From Pseudomonadota bacterium (lineage in GTDB: Bacteria > Myxococcota > Myxococcia > Myxococcales > Myxococcaceae), in assembly GCA_023426545.1 (NCBI GenBank), contig JAFAAN010000017.1:1-21907 (forward strand): 21,907 bases of DNA, in the 5' to 3' direction. This document shows, piece by piece, positions 1 through 7,858 of the stretch. A program made the translations under genes and the position numbers. The notes under the pieces are model-generated. The model did no database searches, was not told the DNA's origin, and worked only from the letters and a program-made list of their open reading frames with translations. Every line of letters begins with the position of its first letter. The stretch's first letter is position 1.

Positions 1-2
1 CT

Positions 3-51
3 GGCCCGGCTCCGGGCCTGCCCCGCCCCGCGCCGGGCAAGACGGGGCGGG
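3..51 (-). terminator. Two GC-rich hairpins after the flavoprotein gene
   Basis: Just past the stop codon of the minus-strand flavoprotein gene (stop at 61-63), positions 22-30 are perfectly complementary to 43-51 (9 bp, all G/C, 12-nt loop). Positions 3-9 and 12-18 form a second 7-bp G/C stem with a tight loop. Neither stem is followed by a T-run on the minus strand, so this is not a textbook intrinsic terminator. The placement and strength still suggest a role in transcript ending or 3'-end protection. Confidence 0.45.
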
Positions 52-60
52 CCGCTCACC

Positions 61-3000
61 TCAGATGCGCTTGAGGTGCGGGGCCTGCTTGAACAGCTCC
101 GCCAGGTAGACGTCGGCGACCTTCTCCATGACGGTGTTGCCGCGCAGGCGCTGGCGGAGGTTGACGAAGTCCACCTGGTCCAGCCGCTGGTCCTGGTTGT
201 AGCAGGAGAACACCCACGTCTCCTTGCCCGTCACCGGGTCCACGTGCCGCTGGAGGCACTGGGCGCAGATCTCCTTCATCATGCACTGCATGGGGGAGTT
301 GATGGAGCCGATGGCCTCGTGGCCCGGCTTGAGGTGCGGCTGGAGTACCCCGTGCCGCGCCTCGGCCACCGCGCGCATCATTCCGTCCGAGCCGATGGCG
401 ATGATGCGGTCCACGTCCTTCAGGGAGATGACGGGCGCCGGGCCCAGCGTGCCCTCGGCGTAGGCCACCATCGCCTGCACCACGTTGCCCCGGAACGCCG
501 CGTCCTGCGGGCGGCGCGGGGGGATGGTGTCCCCGCTGTCCACGGACCAGACGATCTGGTCCGTCCCGGCCTCGATTTCGTCGTGCTTGAAGGAGTCCGT
601 CTTCTGCCGGTAGCCGGCGAAGTAGACGACGCGGCAGCCAGCCGCCTTGAGCGAGCGGGCGATGGAGAAGAGCACCGCGTTGCCCAGACCGCCGCCCACG
701 AGCACCACCGTCTCGTTGTGGCCAATCTCCGTGGGCGCGCCGGTGGGGCCCATCAGCACCACAGGCTCGCCGGGCTTGAGCGCGGCGCACAGGCGTGAGG
801 ACGAGCCCATCTCCAGCACGATGGTGCCCATCAGCCCCTTCTCCTTGTCCACCCACGCGCCGGTGAGGGCCAGGCCCTCCATGGTGAGGCGCACGCCGTC
901 CACCACGGGCGCGTTCCGCTCGAAGTTCTGCAGCCGGTAGAACTGGCCGGGCGAGAAGTGGCTGGCGGCGAAGGGCGCGCGCACCACCACCTCGACGATG
1001 GTCGGCGTCAGGCGGTTGACGGCCACCACGGTGGCGGTGAACGCCTCGTCCAGCTTCGCGAAGTGCGCGGCGCGCTTCGCGTCACGCGCGGCCTGGGCCA
1101 CCTCGTCCTTGAAGTCGAGCGAGGCGACCTCCTTCGCGTACAGCCGCGCCACCTGCGGGTGGCCGTCCTTCGCGCTGGCCATGGCCTTCACCACGTTGCC
1201 GGCGTAGGTGGGGTGGTTGTCGCCGTAGAAGGAGATGAAGTGGCCGTCCTTCTGGTACGACGTGAAGAAGCCCGTCCTGGCCGCCGGGTCCTCCTTCGCC
1301 TTCACGGGCGTCAGCGTGAAGCCGCCGTCCGTCTCCGCCAGCGCGTGGCTCTGGAAGTACTCGCCGCGCGCGTCGAGCTGGAAGGTGCCCGGGTACTCCT
1401 TCTCATAGGTGACGTTGGGGGACGTGCCGGCGGCGACGCACACCGTGCGGGCGGGCAGCTCGAAGAACTGGCCGCTGCCCTTGAGCTTGCCGTCCACCGT
1501 CACCATGCGCTCGAAGCGCACCGCGCGCACCGCGCCCGAGCCGTCCGGGAGCGCCTCCACCGGGCTCATTCGCTCGATGAAGCGGATGCCCTCCTCCAGC
1601 GCCTTCGTCACCTCCTCGTGGTTGAGGCGGTAGGCGGGGGACTCGGTGAGGCCGCGGCGGTACACGAGGCTGACGCCGCCCCAGGCGCGCACCAACCGGA
1701 TGAAGTCCGGGTCGCGGCCCTGGGCCTTGGCCTTCTCGCGCTCCTCGCGCACGGCGCGGCCGTGCTCCAGGAAGGTCTGGTAGGTGGCGCGCTCCTCCGC
1801 GTCGAGGCGGGCCAGCACGGCCTCTTCGCCCACCCGCGCCACCAGCTTCTCGTGGCGGGCGAGCGCCTTCTCCACCTGCACCGGGTAGTACGCCATCAGC
1901 TCGGTGGCGGTGTCGATGCCGGTGAGGCCGCCGCCGATGACGATGGCGGGCAGCTGCACCTGGAGGTTGGCCAGCGAGTCCTTCTTGAAGGCGCCGGTGA
2001 GCTGGAGCGCCATCAGGAAGTCACTGGCCTTGCGGACGCCCCGGATGAGGTTGTTCTTCATCCCGATGAGGGTGGGGCGCCCCGCGCCAGCGGCGATGGC
2101 GATGTGGTCGAAGCCCAGCGCCCACGCGTCCTCCACCGTCAGGGTGCCTCCGAAGCGGACGCCGCCGAAGACGCGGAAGCCCTCGCGGCGCGCCAGCGTG
2201 AGGTGGATGAGCGTGAGGAAGTTCTTGTCCCAGCGCACGGTGATTCCGTACTCGGACACGCCGCCGAAGCCCTCCACGATGCGCTCGTCCAGCTCGCTGG
2301 TGAGCGCGGACCAGTCGCGGATGGGCTTGAGGGCGTGGCCGTTGCGGCCCACCAGCTCGTCGGGGAAGGGCTCGATCTTGAGCCCGTCCACGCCGGTGAC
2401 GCCGAAGCCCTCGTTCAGCAGGTAGTGGGACAGCGTGTAGCCAGCGGGGCCCAGGCCCACCACCAGCACGTTGCGGCCTACGTAGGGCAGCGCGTACGGG
2501 CGGCGGACGTTGAGCGGATTCCAGCGCGTGAGCAGGCCGTAGATTTCGAAGCCCCAGGGCAGGCTCAGCACATCCGTCAGCGTGGCCGTCTCCGCCAGGG
2601 GGATGTTCACGGGCTCCTGCTTCTGGAAGATGCAGGCCTTCATGCAGTCATTGCAGATGCGGTGGCCAGTGCCCGGGCACATCGGGTTGTCCAGCGTCAC
2701 CATGGCCAGCGCGGCCACGGCGTTGCCCTCGCGCTTGAGCAGGTGCGCTTCCGAGATGCGCTCGTCGAGCGGGCACCCGTTGAGGGGGATTCCCAGCGGG
2801 TTCTTCTTGTAGTGGTGCCCCTCCGCCACCGGGTCCTTCGCGGGGAAGCCGGTCGAGCACGAGTCCTTCTGCCGCTCGTGGCAGAGCACGCAGTAGTCCA
2901 CCTCGTTCATCACGTCGCGCGCGGTGCCCCGGCGGTCGGTGAGCTGGAAGCCCTCGCGGTGGCGCAGGTGGTGCGGCAGGCCCTCGGTGGCCTCCGGCAG

Positions 3001-3840
3001 CGCGTCGTCCGGACGCTGGAGCGGCACGAGCTGGTCGAACACCAGGGGCTTGGGAACCCGGTGCGTGGGCCAGGTGTGGAAGAGCGCCTTCGTCTCCGGA
3101 TGCAGGGCCCGCGCGTAGGTCCAGCGGTCCGCCAGCGACAGGAGCGCGCGCACGGCCTGGAGCTCCGCGGCATCATCGCCCTTCGTGACGAGGCTGGAGC
3201 CGAAGGCGTCCTTGCCCTCGGGCGTGGACAGCAGCAGCTCGCGCAGCGCGGCCCAGCGGGCGCGCAGCGCATCGGCTTCCGCCTGACGCTCGGCGGGCAG
3301 CGCGTTGGAGAACAGGCGCTCCAGGTCCATCAACGCGAGGACCGACTCGGCCAGGCCACGCTCCAGGTCGCCGGTGGCCAGCGCCTCGGGGAAGCCCAGC
3401 TGGAGGAGCAGCCGCATGCGCGCGTCGAGCGAGGGGAACTCGGCCAGCGCGGGGCGGTCCGCGGCGCCCTTCTTGAAGACGCGGCGGGTGATGAACTCGC
3501 GCTTGAAGTCGAAGAGCGGCAGCTCGCCCTTGAGGCGGCCGGCCATGCCCTCCAGCTCCTGCTCCACCCGGAAGAGGCGCGAGACGAAGCGCGACACGTG
3601 GCGGGCCACGCGGATGAGCAGGTCCGACTCGGCGGCCCCGCTGACGCTCGCGCCGCCCGACTTGCGGTAGGCGTCGAAGGTCTGGAAGAGCTCGGGCTCG
3701 GCCTCCGCGAGCTGCGCATCGAAGCGCTCCGCCAGCCGGCGCAGGCCACTGGGGCGATACAGGTCCTCGAAGACGAAGCCCGGCAGGCCCAGGGTCAGAG
3801 GAGGAGTGGGGTCGGAGGGCAGGTCGGTCAAGGCGCGCAT
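61..3840 (-). CDS. Single-chain NfnSL-like FAD/Fe-S oxidoreductase (GltD-like + PyrK-like)
   Basis: Predicted soluble flavin/iron-sulfur electron-transfer enzyme of 1259 residues. Residues 1 to about 300 are helical and match no family I know. Cysteines follow at 317, 320, 328, 356, 388, 396, 399 and 403, including GCPLDERI and a NPMCPGTGHRIC-x2-C-x3-C block like the N-terminal Fe-S region of the GltD/NfnL family. Next come the FAD motif GLGPAG (462-467) and a second nucleotide site GGGLTGID (636-643), the latter followed by a charged helical insert of about 70 residues. From about 932 there is a ferredoxin-reductase/PyrK-like module: FAD-domain sequence SPGQFYRLQ, the NAD motif GGGLGNA (1049-1055) and a terminal 2Fe-2S set C1186-x5-C1192-x2-C1195-x17-C1213. 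This order corresponds to NfnL fused to NfnS. I chose the ATG at 3840; a TTG 42 bp upstream is in frame. Neither start has a clear Shine-Dalgarno sequence. The reaction is inferred: electron transfer between NAD(P)H and ferredoxin-like partners. Glutamate synthase activity is unlikely because no GltB large subunit is adjacent. Confidence 0.85.
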   Translation of the reverse strand: MRALTDLPSDPTPPLTLGLPGFVFEDLYRPSGLRRLAERFDAQLAEAEPELFQTFDAYRKSGGASVSGAAESDLLIRVARHVSRFVSRLFRVEQELEGMAGRLKGELPLFDFKREFITRRVFKKGAADRPALAEFPSLDARMRLLLQLGFPEALATGDLERGLAESVLALMDLERLFSNALPAERQAEADALRARWAALRELLLSTPEGKDAFGSSLVTKGDDAAELQAVRALLSLADRWTYARALHPETKALFHTWPTHRVPKPLVFDQLVPLQRPDDALPEATEGLPHHLRHREGFQLTDRRGTARDVMNEVDYCVLCHERQKDSCSTGFPAKDPVAEGHHYKKNPLGIPLNGCPLDERISEAHLLKREGNAVAALAMVTLDNPMCPGTGHRICNDCMKACIFQKQEPVNIPLAETATLTDVLSLPWGFEIYGLLTRWNPLNVRRPYALPYVGRNVLVVGLGPAGYTLSHYLLNEGFGVTGVDGLKIEPFPDELVGRNGHALKPIRDWSALTSELDERIVEGFGGVSEYGITVRWDKNFLTLIHLTLARREGFRVFGGVRFGGTLTVEDAWALGFDHIAIAAGAGRPTLIGMKNNLIRGVRKASDFLMALQLTGAFKKDSLANLQVQLPAIVIGGGLTGIDTATELMAYYPVQVEKALARHEKLVARVGEEAVLARLDAEERATYQTFLEHGRAVREEREKAKAQGRDPDFIRLVRAWGGVSLVYRRGLTESPAYRLNHEEVTKALEEGIRFIERMSPVEALPDGSGAVRAVRFERMVTVDGKLKGSGQFFELPARTVCVAAGTSPNVTYEKEYPGTFQLDARGEYFQSHALAETDGGFTLTPVKAKEDPAARTGFFTSYQKDGHFISFYGDNHPTYAGNVVKAMASAKDGHPQVARLYAKEVASLDFKDEVAQAARDAKRAAHFAKLDEAFTATVVAVNRLTPTIVEVVVRAPFAASHFSPGQFYRLQNFERNAPVVDGVRLTMEGLALTGAWVDKEKGLMGTIVLEMGSSSRLCAALKPGEPVVLMGPTGAPTEIGHNETVVLVGGGLGNAVLFSIARSLKAAGCRVVYFAGYRQKTDSFKHDEIEAGTDQIVWSVDSGDTIPPRRPQDAAFRGNVVQAMVAYAEGTLGPAPVISLKDVDRIIAIGSDGMMRAVAEARHGVLQPHLKPGHEAIGSINSPMQCMMKEICAQCLQRHVDPVTGKETWVFSCYNQDQRLDQVDFVNLRQRLRGNTVMEKVADVYLAELFKQAPHLKRI

Positions 3841-3882
3841 GTCACGAACAGTGTGGGAGGAACCTGGAGGAACGGCTTCCAA

Positions 3883-3908
3883 GCGGCACCTATTTCGCGG
3901 GGTGCCGC
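3883..3908. promoter_or_regulatory. Perfect 8-bp inverted repeat upstream of the flavoprotein gene
   Basis: GCGGCACC at 3883-3890 is repeated inverted as GGTGCCGC at 3901-3908, with a 10-bp AT-richer spacer. It lies 43 bp upstream of the chosen ATG of the flavoprotein gene and 92 bp beyond the stop of the GT2 gene that precedes it on the same strand. It could be an operator, a 5'-leader hairpin, or a weak terminator of the upstream gene. There is no T-tract after it. I found no convincing -35/-10 pair nearby. Confidence 0.4.
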
Positions 3909-4000
3909 CCGGAAATCAAGCGGGCTTGTCACTGGAGGTGAGAGCGCACCGCGCAGGCGAGGGACGCAGGGGCGGCGCGCCTACACGGCGCCGCGTCTGG

Positions 4001-4822
4001 CTACGGCTGTGACGGCGGGCTGCCGCTGGGGAGCGCCTCGCGGGGCCTGGGCAGCGAGAGTCGTTCCAGGCGCCGACGGAGCTGCAGGAGGCCCCAGAAC
4101 ATACGCGCCGCGTCGAGGCCCGGGACGACCTTCGAGCCGCCGAAGTCCTCCCAGTCGATGGGAACCTCCAGGAAGCGCGCGCCCTGGCGCTTCAGCAGCA
4201 CCAGCAGCTCCACGTCCAACAGCCAGCGCTCCTCCTGGAGCACGTCCAGCAGGGGACGCAGCAGGTCGGCTCGGATGAGCTTCACGCCGCACTGCGTGTC
4301 ATAGAAGTGCAGCTTGAAGTTCGCGTCCGTCAGCGTGGCGAAGATGCGGCCTTGCAGGTGACGGTGGAGGTTGCGCACCACGCGGCGGCCGGCCATGAGG
4401 ATGCGGGAGCCGGCGAGCACGTCCACGTTCATCCCGGAGGCGGTGGTCGTCATCTCGACCAGCCGGTGGAGCTCCTCCGCGCTGATGGCGCCGTCCGCGT
4501 CCACGAACGCCATCCAGGTGACGCCCGCTGACGCATGCCGCCAGCCCAGGCGGATGGCGGAGCCCTTGCCCTGGTTGCGCGGCGCGGACACGTAGGTGAA
4601 CTGGTGCGGTGCGCCCACGCTGGCAAACCGGGTCTGTGCCGCCTCCACGCTCGCGCGTTGCTGCTCGGCGTGCTCGGCGGTGCTGCCGTCGTCCACGACG
4701 ATGAACTCTACCGGAGGGGCTTTCCGCTCCAGGAACACGCGGGTGAGCGACTCGACGAACCGGGGGAGCCGCTGGCCCTCGTTGTAGGCGGGGATGACGA
4801 CGCTGACGGAGGGCGCATGCAC
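4001..4822 (-). CDS. GT2 glycosyltransferase, DPM1/ALG5-like (polyprenyl-phosphate sugar transferase)
   Basis: Predicted inverting family-2 glycosyltransferase of 273 residues, most likely moving a sugar from a nucleotide donor to a polyprenyl phosphate at the inner membrane. The N-terminal GT-A fold is clear: SVVIPAYNEG at 6-15, VVDDGST at 42-48, NQGKGSAIRLGW at 83-94, and the metal-binding DAD at 108-110. Next comes DTQCGVKL (175-182), a signature of the ALG5/DPM1 branch, then RWLLDVELL (199-207). There are no C-terminal membrane helices, so it is the short soluble type. The start is uncertain: GTG at 4822 places the protein just before the first beta-strand, but it has no Shine-Dalgarno sequence and the frame stays open upstream. 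It lies 101 bp downstream of the coiled-coil gene on the same strand and probably belongs to the same transcript. Confidence 0.88.
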   Translation of the reverse strand: MHAPSVSVVIPAYNEGQRLPRFVESLTRVFLERKAPPVEFIVVDDGSTAEHAEQQRASVEAAQTRFASVGAPHQFTYVSAPRNQGKGSAIRLGWRHASAGVTWMAFVDADGAISAEELHRLVEMTTTASGMNVDVLAGSRILMAGRRVVRNLHRHLQGRIFATLTDANFKLHFYDTQCGVKLIRADLLRPLLDVLQEERWLLDVELLVLLKRQGARFLEVPIDWEDFGGSKVVPGLDAARMFWGLLQLRRRLERLSLPRPREALPSGSPPSQP

Positions 4823-4923
4823 GGGCGCGATTGAGCACAGGTGCGGACGGGCCGTCAATGCGAGGTGTCGGTGCCGCGCATCGGTCGAGGAACCCGGGGC
4901 GCGGAGCGGCGCCCCGCGAGCGG

Positions 4924-5580
4924 TCAGCGGCGCTTCTTCGGTTTGCTGGAGCCCCGCTGCGGCTTCTCCGCTCCGCTCGTCCGCGCGGAGGTCGGGGCCG
5001 AGGACTTCCTCGTGCGCGGAGCGTTGCCCGGCGGGCTGCGGCTGCCTCGTGGCTTGGGCAGCACGGTGTCCTCCTCGTGCGCGGAGGCGGGTGCCGCTGG
5101 CGCGGTCGGCGGCTGTACCGCGACCTCCTCGCCGGCCTCGCGCGGTGATGGGGGTTCGCCCGGGAGAGAGGTCTCGCCAGCCGCCGCGCCGCCGTGGGCC
5201 CTCAGTGTCTCCACCTCGCGCCGCAGGCGCAGGACCTCGGCGGAGAGCTGCGCATACGCGTCGCGCACGTGCCCGTTGAACACGCGCTGCCTGCCGAGTG
5301 TCTCGTTGATGAACACCTGGCACGACTTGCGGAAGGCCCACTTGGCCAGCAACACGACCTGCCCTACACCGCCCCGGTGCGTGTGCAGCGGGAGCGCGCG
5401 CGTGGCGTCGGCATATTCTTCCAGCGCGTGCAGGTTGAAGGTCAGGGGCTCCACCCGGGGCTCGACGCCCTCGGGAGGAAGCTCCACCTCCTCGGAGGAG
5501 GGGAGGCCGCGGGTGCGCAGCCGCTCCTCGATGCGGGCAATCAACTCCCGCGCGGGAATGTCCCGTCCCAGCAGCTTCAT
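4924..5580 (-). CDS. Coiled-coil protein of glycosyltransferase operon, unknown function
   Basis: This 218-residue cytosolic protein has no assigned function. Residues 47-130 contain FNLHALEEYAD, then THRGGVGQVVLLAKWAFRK (68-85), RQRVFNGHVRDAYAQL (98-112) and a short coiled coil ending near ETLRAHG. This arrangement (shR-x-G-x-G-x-LvvlaKr...Q-x-x-FN...L...v..L) resembles the segment found before methyltransferase or glycosyltransferase domains in polysaccharide clusters. Here it stands alone, without any SAM-binding domain. Residues 131-218 are low-complexity Pro/Ala/Ser/Glu passing into a basic Lys/Arg/Ser tail ending KPKKRR. The ATG at 5580 overlaps the stop of the upstream dual glycosyltransferase in an ATGA arrangement, with GAGGAG (complement of 5589-5594) 8 nt before it, so the two genes are translationally coupled. 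It may be an accessory or scaffold for the glycosyltransferases. Confidence 0.75.
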   Translation of the reverse strand: MKLLGRDIPARELIARIEERLRTRGLPSSEEVELPPEGVEPRVEPLTFNLHALEEYADATRALPLHTHRGGVGQVVLLAKWAFRKSCQVFINETLGRQRVFNGHVRDAYAQLSAEVLRLRREVETLRAHGGAAAGETSLPGEPPSPREAGEEVAVQPPTAPAAPASAHEEDTVLPKPRGSRSPPGNAPRTRKSSAPTSARTSGAEKPQRGSSKPKKRR

Positions 5581-7817
5581 TGGCGATTCTCCTCGAGGAT
5601 GCGTTGCATTTCTTCCCGGTAGGCGGCCACCACCTGGGGCCAGCCCTGCTTCTTCACGTAGGCGAGGCCGCGCTTGCCCATGGGGCCTCGCTCCGCGCCC
5701 ACCTCGCGCAGACCCTGGATGAATGACTCCAGGTCCGTGTATGCGCGGCCCGCGCCGCTGCGCTCCACCTGCCCGAGCAGCACGTCCGAGCGCCCGTTGA
5801 CGAGCACCGGCGTCGACTGGGCGAAGGACTCCAGCGTCAGCAGCGACAGGCTCTCGTAGCGGGAGGGCACCACCACCGCCAGCGCTCCCGCCAGCGCGTC
5901 GTGCTTGTCCTGCTCGTCGATGCGGCCCAGGTAGCGCACGCCCTCGCCGGACAGCTCCATGTTGGTGTCGCCCGCGAGCACCAGGTCCGGCGCGTCGGCG
6001 AAGCGCTCTTTCAGCGCGCGGTGGTAGTCGAGCAGCTCGGGCACGCCTTTGCCCGGCTCCTGCCGGCCGATGTAGAGCAGGTAGTGGCGGTGCACACCGT
6101 GCTTCTCCCGGAAGCGCGTGCTATCGGCCCGGGGCCGGTCCACGCCCACGCCCACCACCCGCGTGCGCGCGTGGTTCGGGAAGTACTTCTCGATGAGGGT
6201 GTGCTCTTCCGGGGTGAGGCAGAGCAGGGCGCGCGGGCGCTCGAAGACGTCCCGGTAGACGCCGAAGCGGACCGGGGCTTCGTCGTGCGTGGTGGGCACC
6301 ACCAGGGCCCGGTTTGCTACCAGGGGCATGCCCCATACCGTGGGCGCGTAGAGGTACGTGAAGAAGAGGTAGCCGTCGTAGGCGCCACGCTCCGTGGCCA
6401 GGTGGTTCAGCAGGCCGGGGCTCATGGGGCCCTGTTCGGCCACCCACTGCTCCTCGCGCAGGCGTTCGATGCTCCGGTCGAACACCTGCCGCGACAGGCC
6501 GTTGAAGCCACGGATGTTGCGCACGCGCGTGGAGGGGAAGCGCAGCACCTTGATGCCGTTCACCTCGTCCGGGCCGGGCGGAAAGGCGTTGTCCCAGACC
6601 AGGTGGTTCTTCGCGCAGGTGGTCAGCACGGTGAGGTCCCAGTGCGGGGACAGGTGCTCGGCCATCTGCGCGGCGAGCTTCTCCGCGCCGCCCGTCACCT
6701 CGCCGTAGCGTTGCACCACCAACGCGACGCGCGGGCGCTTGGGGGCCTTCGGAGTCCTCCGGGGCGCGGGGCGCGGGAGCACGGTCTCCAGCGCCTTCGA
6801 GAAGGCGGCCTGCGCCGAGTCCGCGGAGAAGTGCGCCAGCCGCCGCGTCTGCCCGGCGATGACGGGCTCGCGCAGGGACAGGTCTTCGCTCAGGTCCACC
6901 GCCAGTTCGGCGAGGAACGCGAAGCGCTTCTGGTCGAACGCCACGCCCGCGCCGCCCAGCGTCTCGGGGACGGCGGCGGCGGCGTATGCCAGCACGGGCA
7001 CCTCGGCGGCCATGGCCTCGATGAGCGGCACGCCGAAGCCCTCGTGCTCGCTCATGGAGACGAAGAGGGAGGCGGAGCGGTACGCGGCGACGAGCTGTGC
7101 GTGGCTCAGGCGTCCCAGGAAGCTCACGCCGCGCAGGCGCCGGGCCTCGCGCGCGAGCATGCGGAAGTAGCGGCTGCCGGGCTCGTAGCCGCCCACCATC
7201 AGCAGGCGGGCCTGGGGCCGCAGTCGCAGCACCTCCCGGTGGAGCGTCAGCAGGTCCTCGAAGCGCTTGTGCGGCATCACCCGGCTCACGCCGAGCAGCA
7301 CGGGGCCCGGGCCGGAGAGCCGCTGGAGCATCTTCGCGTCGGCGCTGGCGCGGGAGAAGCGCTCCGGCTCGATGAAGAGCGGCACCGTGTGGACGTTCTC
7401 GTAGCCCGCGGCGCGCAGCTCGGCGGCGTTGAAGTCCGACACGCCGATGGCCACATCCGCGAAGGGCGCCATCGCGGCGAGCTGGGCCCGGCCCGCCACC
7501 AGGGCGTCCGCCAGCGGCAGCCCTTCGTAGAAGCGCGCGGGGCTGATGTTGTGGAAGACGATGCCGCGCCGGCAGGGCAGGTGCATCAGCCGGCTGCTGA
7601 GCGGGGAGGCGATGCCGTGATGATAGAGGACCAGGTCACCGGGCTCGGGCCGCAGCTTGTCGGCGGGCTGGGCCAGCCCCTCGAGTCCCGGGCCCACCTC
7701 GTCCGCGTACAGCGCGCCCGCGTGCCCCAGCCGCCGCAGCAGGAGCTGCAGATGCAGCGCGGCCTGTCCGGTGGCGTCGCCGGGGACAAAGCTCGGTATC
7801 AACTGGTGGATCGCCAT
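5577..7817 (-). CDS. Two-domain GT4 glycosyltransferase (tandem GT-B modules)
   Basis: This 746-residue protein carries two complete retaining GT4-type glycosyltransferases, so it may add two successive sugars to a glycan. Module 1 spans about 1-347: donor-side RVMPHKRFEDLL (179-190) and EHEGFGVPLIEAM (258-270), the EX7E-type signature. A Pro/Arg/Lys linker covers about 348-363. Module 2 spans about 362-746: an N-terminal GEVTGGAEKLA glycine loop (372-382), IGRQEPGKG (583-591), and SRYESLSLLTLESF (652-665) with E655 and E663. No membrane segment is visible, which suggests a peripheral enzyme at the inner membrane face. I chose the ATG at 7817 because AGGA lies 5 nt upstream of it; an in-frame GTG at 7835 has less support. 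The gene diverges from another GT4 gene across only about 40 bp and overlaps the next minus-strand gene by 4 bp. The sugars transferred cannot be read from sequence. Confidence 0.9.
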   Translation of the reverse strand: MAIHQLIPSFVPGDATGQAALHLQLLLRRLGHAGALYADEVGPGLEGLAQPADKLRPEPGDLVLYHHGIASPLSSRLMHLPCRRGIVFHNISPARFYEGLPLADALVAGRAQLAAMAPFADVAIGVSDFNAAELRAAGYENVHTVPLFIEPERFSRASADAKMLQRLSGPGPVLLGVSRVMPHKRFEDLLTLHREVLRLRPQARLLMVGGYEPGSRYFRMLAREARRLRGVSFLGRLSHAQLVAAYRSASLFVSMSEHEGFGVPLIEAMAAEVPVLAYAAAAVPETLGGAGVAFDQKRFAFLAELAVDLSEDLSLREPVIAGQTRRLAHFSADSAQAAFSKALETVLPRPAPRRTPKAPKRPRVALVVQRYGEVTGGAEKLAAQMAEHLSPHWDLTVLTTCAKNHLVWDNAFPPGPDEVNGIKVLRFPSTRVRNIRGFNGLSRQVFDRSIERLREEQWVAEQGPMSPGLLNHLATERGAYDGYLFFTYLYAPTVWGMPLVANRALVVPTTHDEAPVRFGVYRDVFERPRALLCLTPEEHTLIEKYFPNHARTRVVGVGVDRPRADSTRFREKHGVHRHYLLYIGRQEPGKGVPELLDYHRALKERFADAPDLVLAGDTNMELSGEGVRYLGRIDEQDKHDALAGALAVVVPSRYESLSLLTLESFAQSTPVLVNGRSDVLLGQVERSGAGRAYTDLESFIQGLREVGAERGPMGKRGLAYVKKQGWPQVVAAYREEMQRILEENRQ

Positions 7818-7858
7818 GTGGGTCCTGCCTATCACAGGCCCGTGCTATGAGGCGCACC

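Noticed and set aside
61..3840. Annotation of the flavoprotein as glutamate synthase small subunit
   Set aside because: Only the central part resembles GltD. The PyrK-like C-terminus with its own 2Fe-2S cysteines and the absence of a GltB gene argue against it.
3841..3882. In-frame TTG start adding 14 residues to the flavoprotein
   Set aside because: TTG is a rare start and has no ribosome site. The added residues are unlike a protein start, and the region overlaps the edge of the 3883-3908 dyad.
958..4278. Very long plus-strand open frame opposite the flavoprotein and GT2 genes
   Set aside because: Antisense shadow of GC-rich coding DNA. Its translation is Arg/Ala/His/Val-rich with no domain motif, and it runs through two real genes and the gap between them.
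5901..7850. 649-codon plus-strand frame opposite the dual GT4 gene
   Set aside because: Compositionally biased (His, Arg, Val, Gln) antisense shadow with no recognisable motif; the minus-strand frame has clear GT4 signatures.
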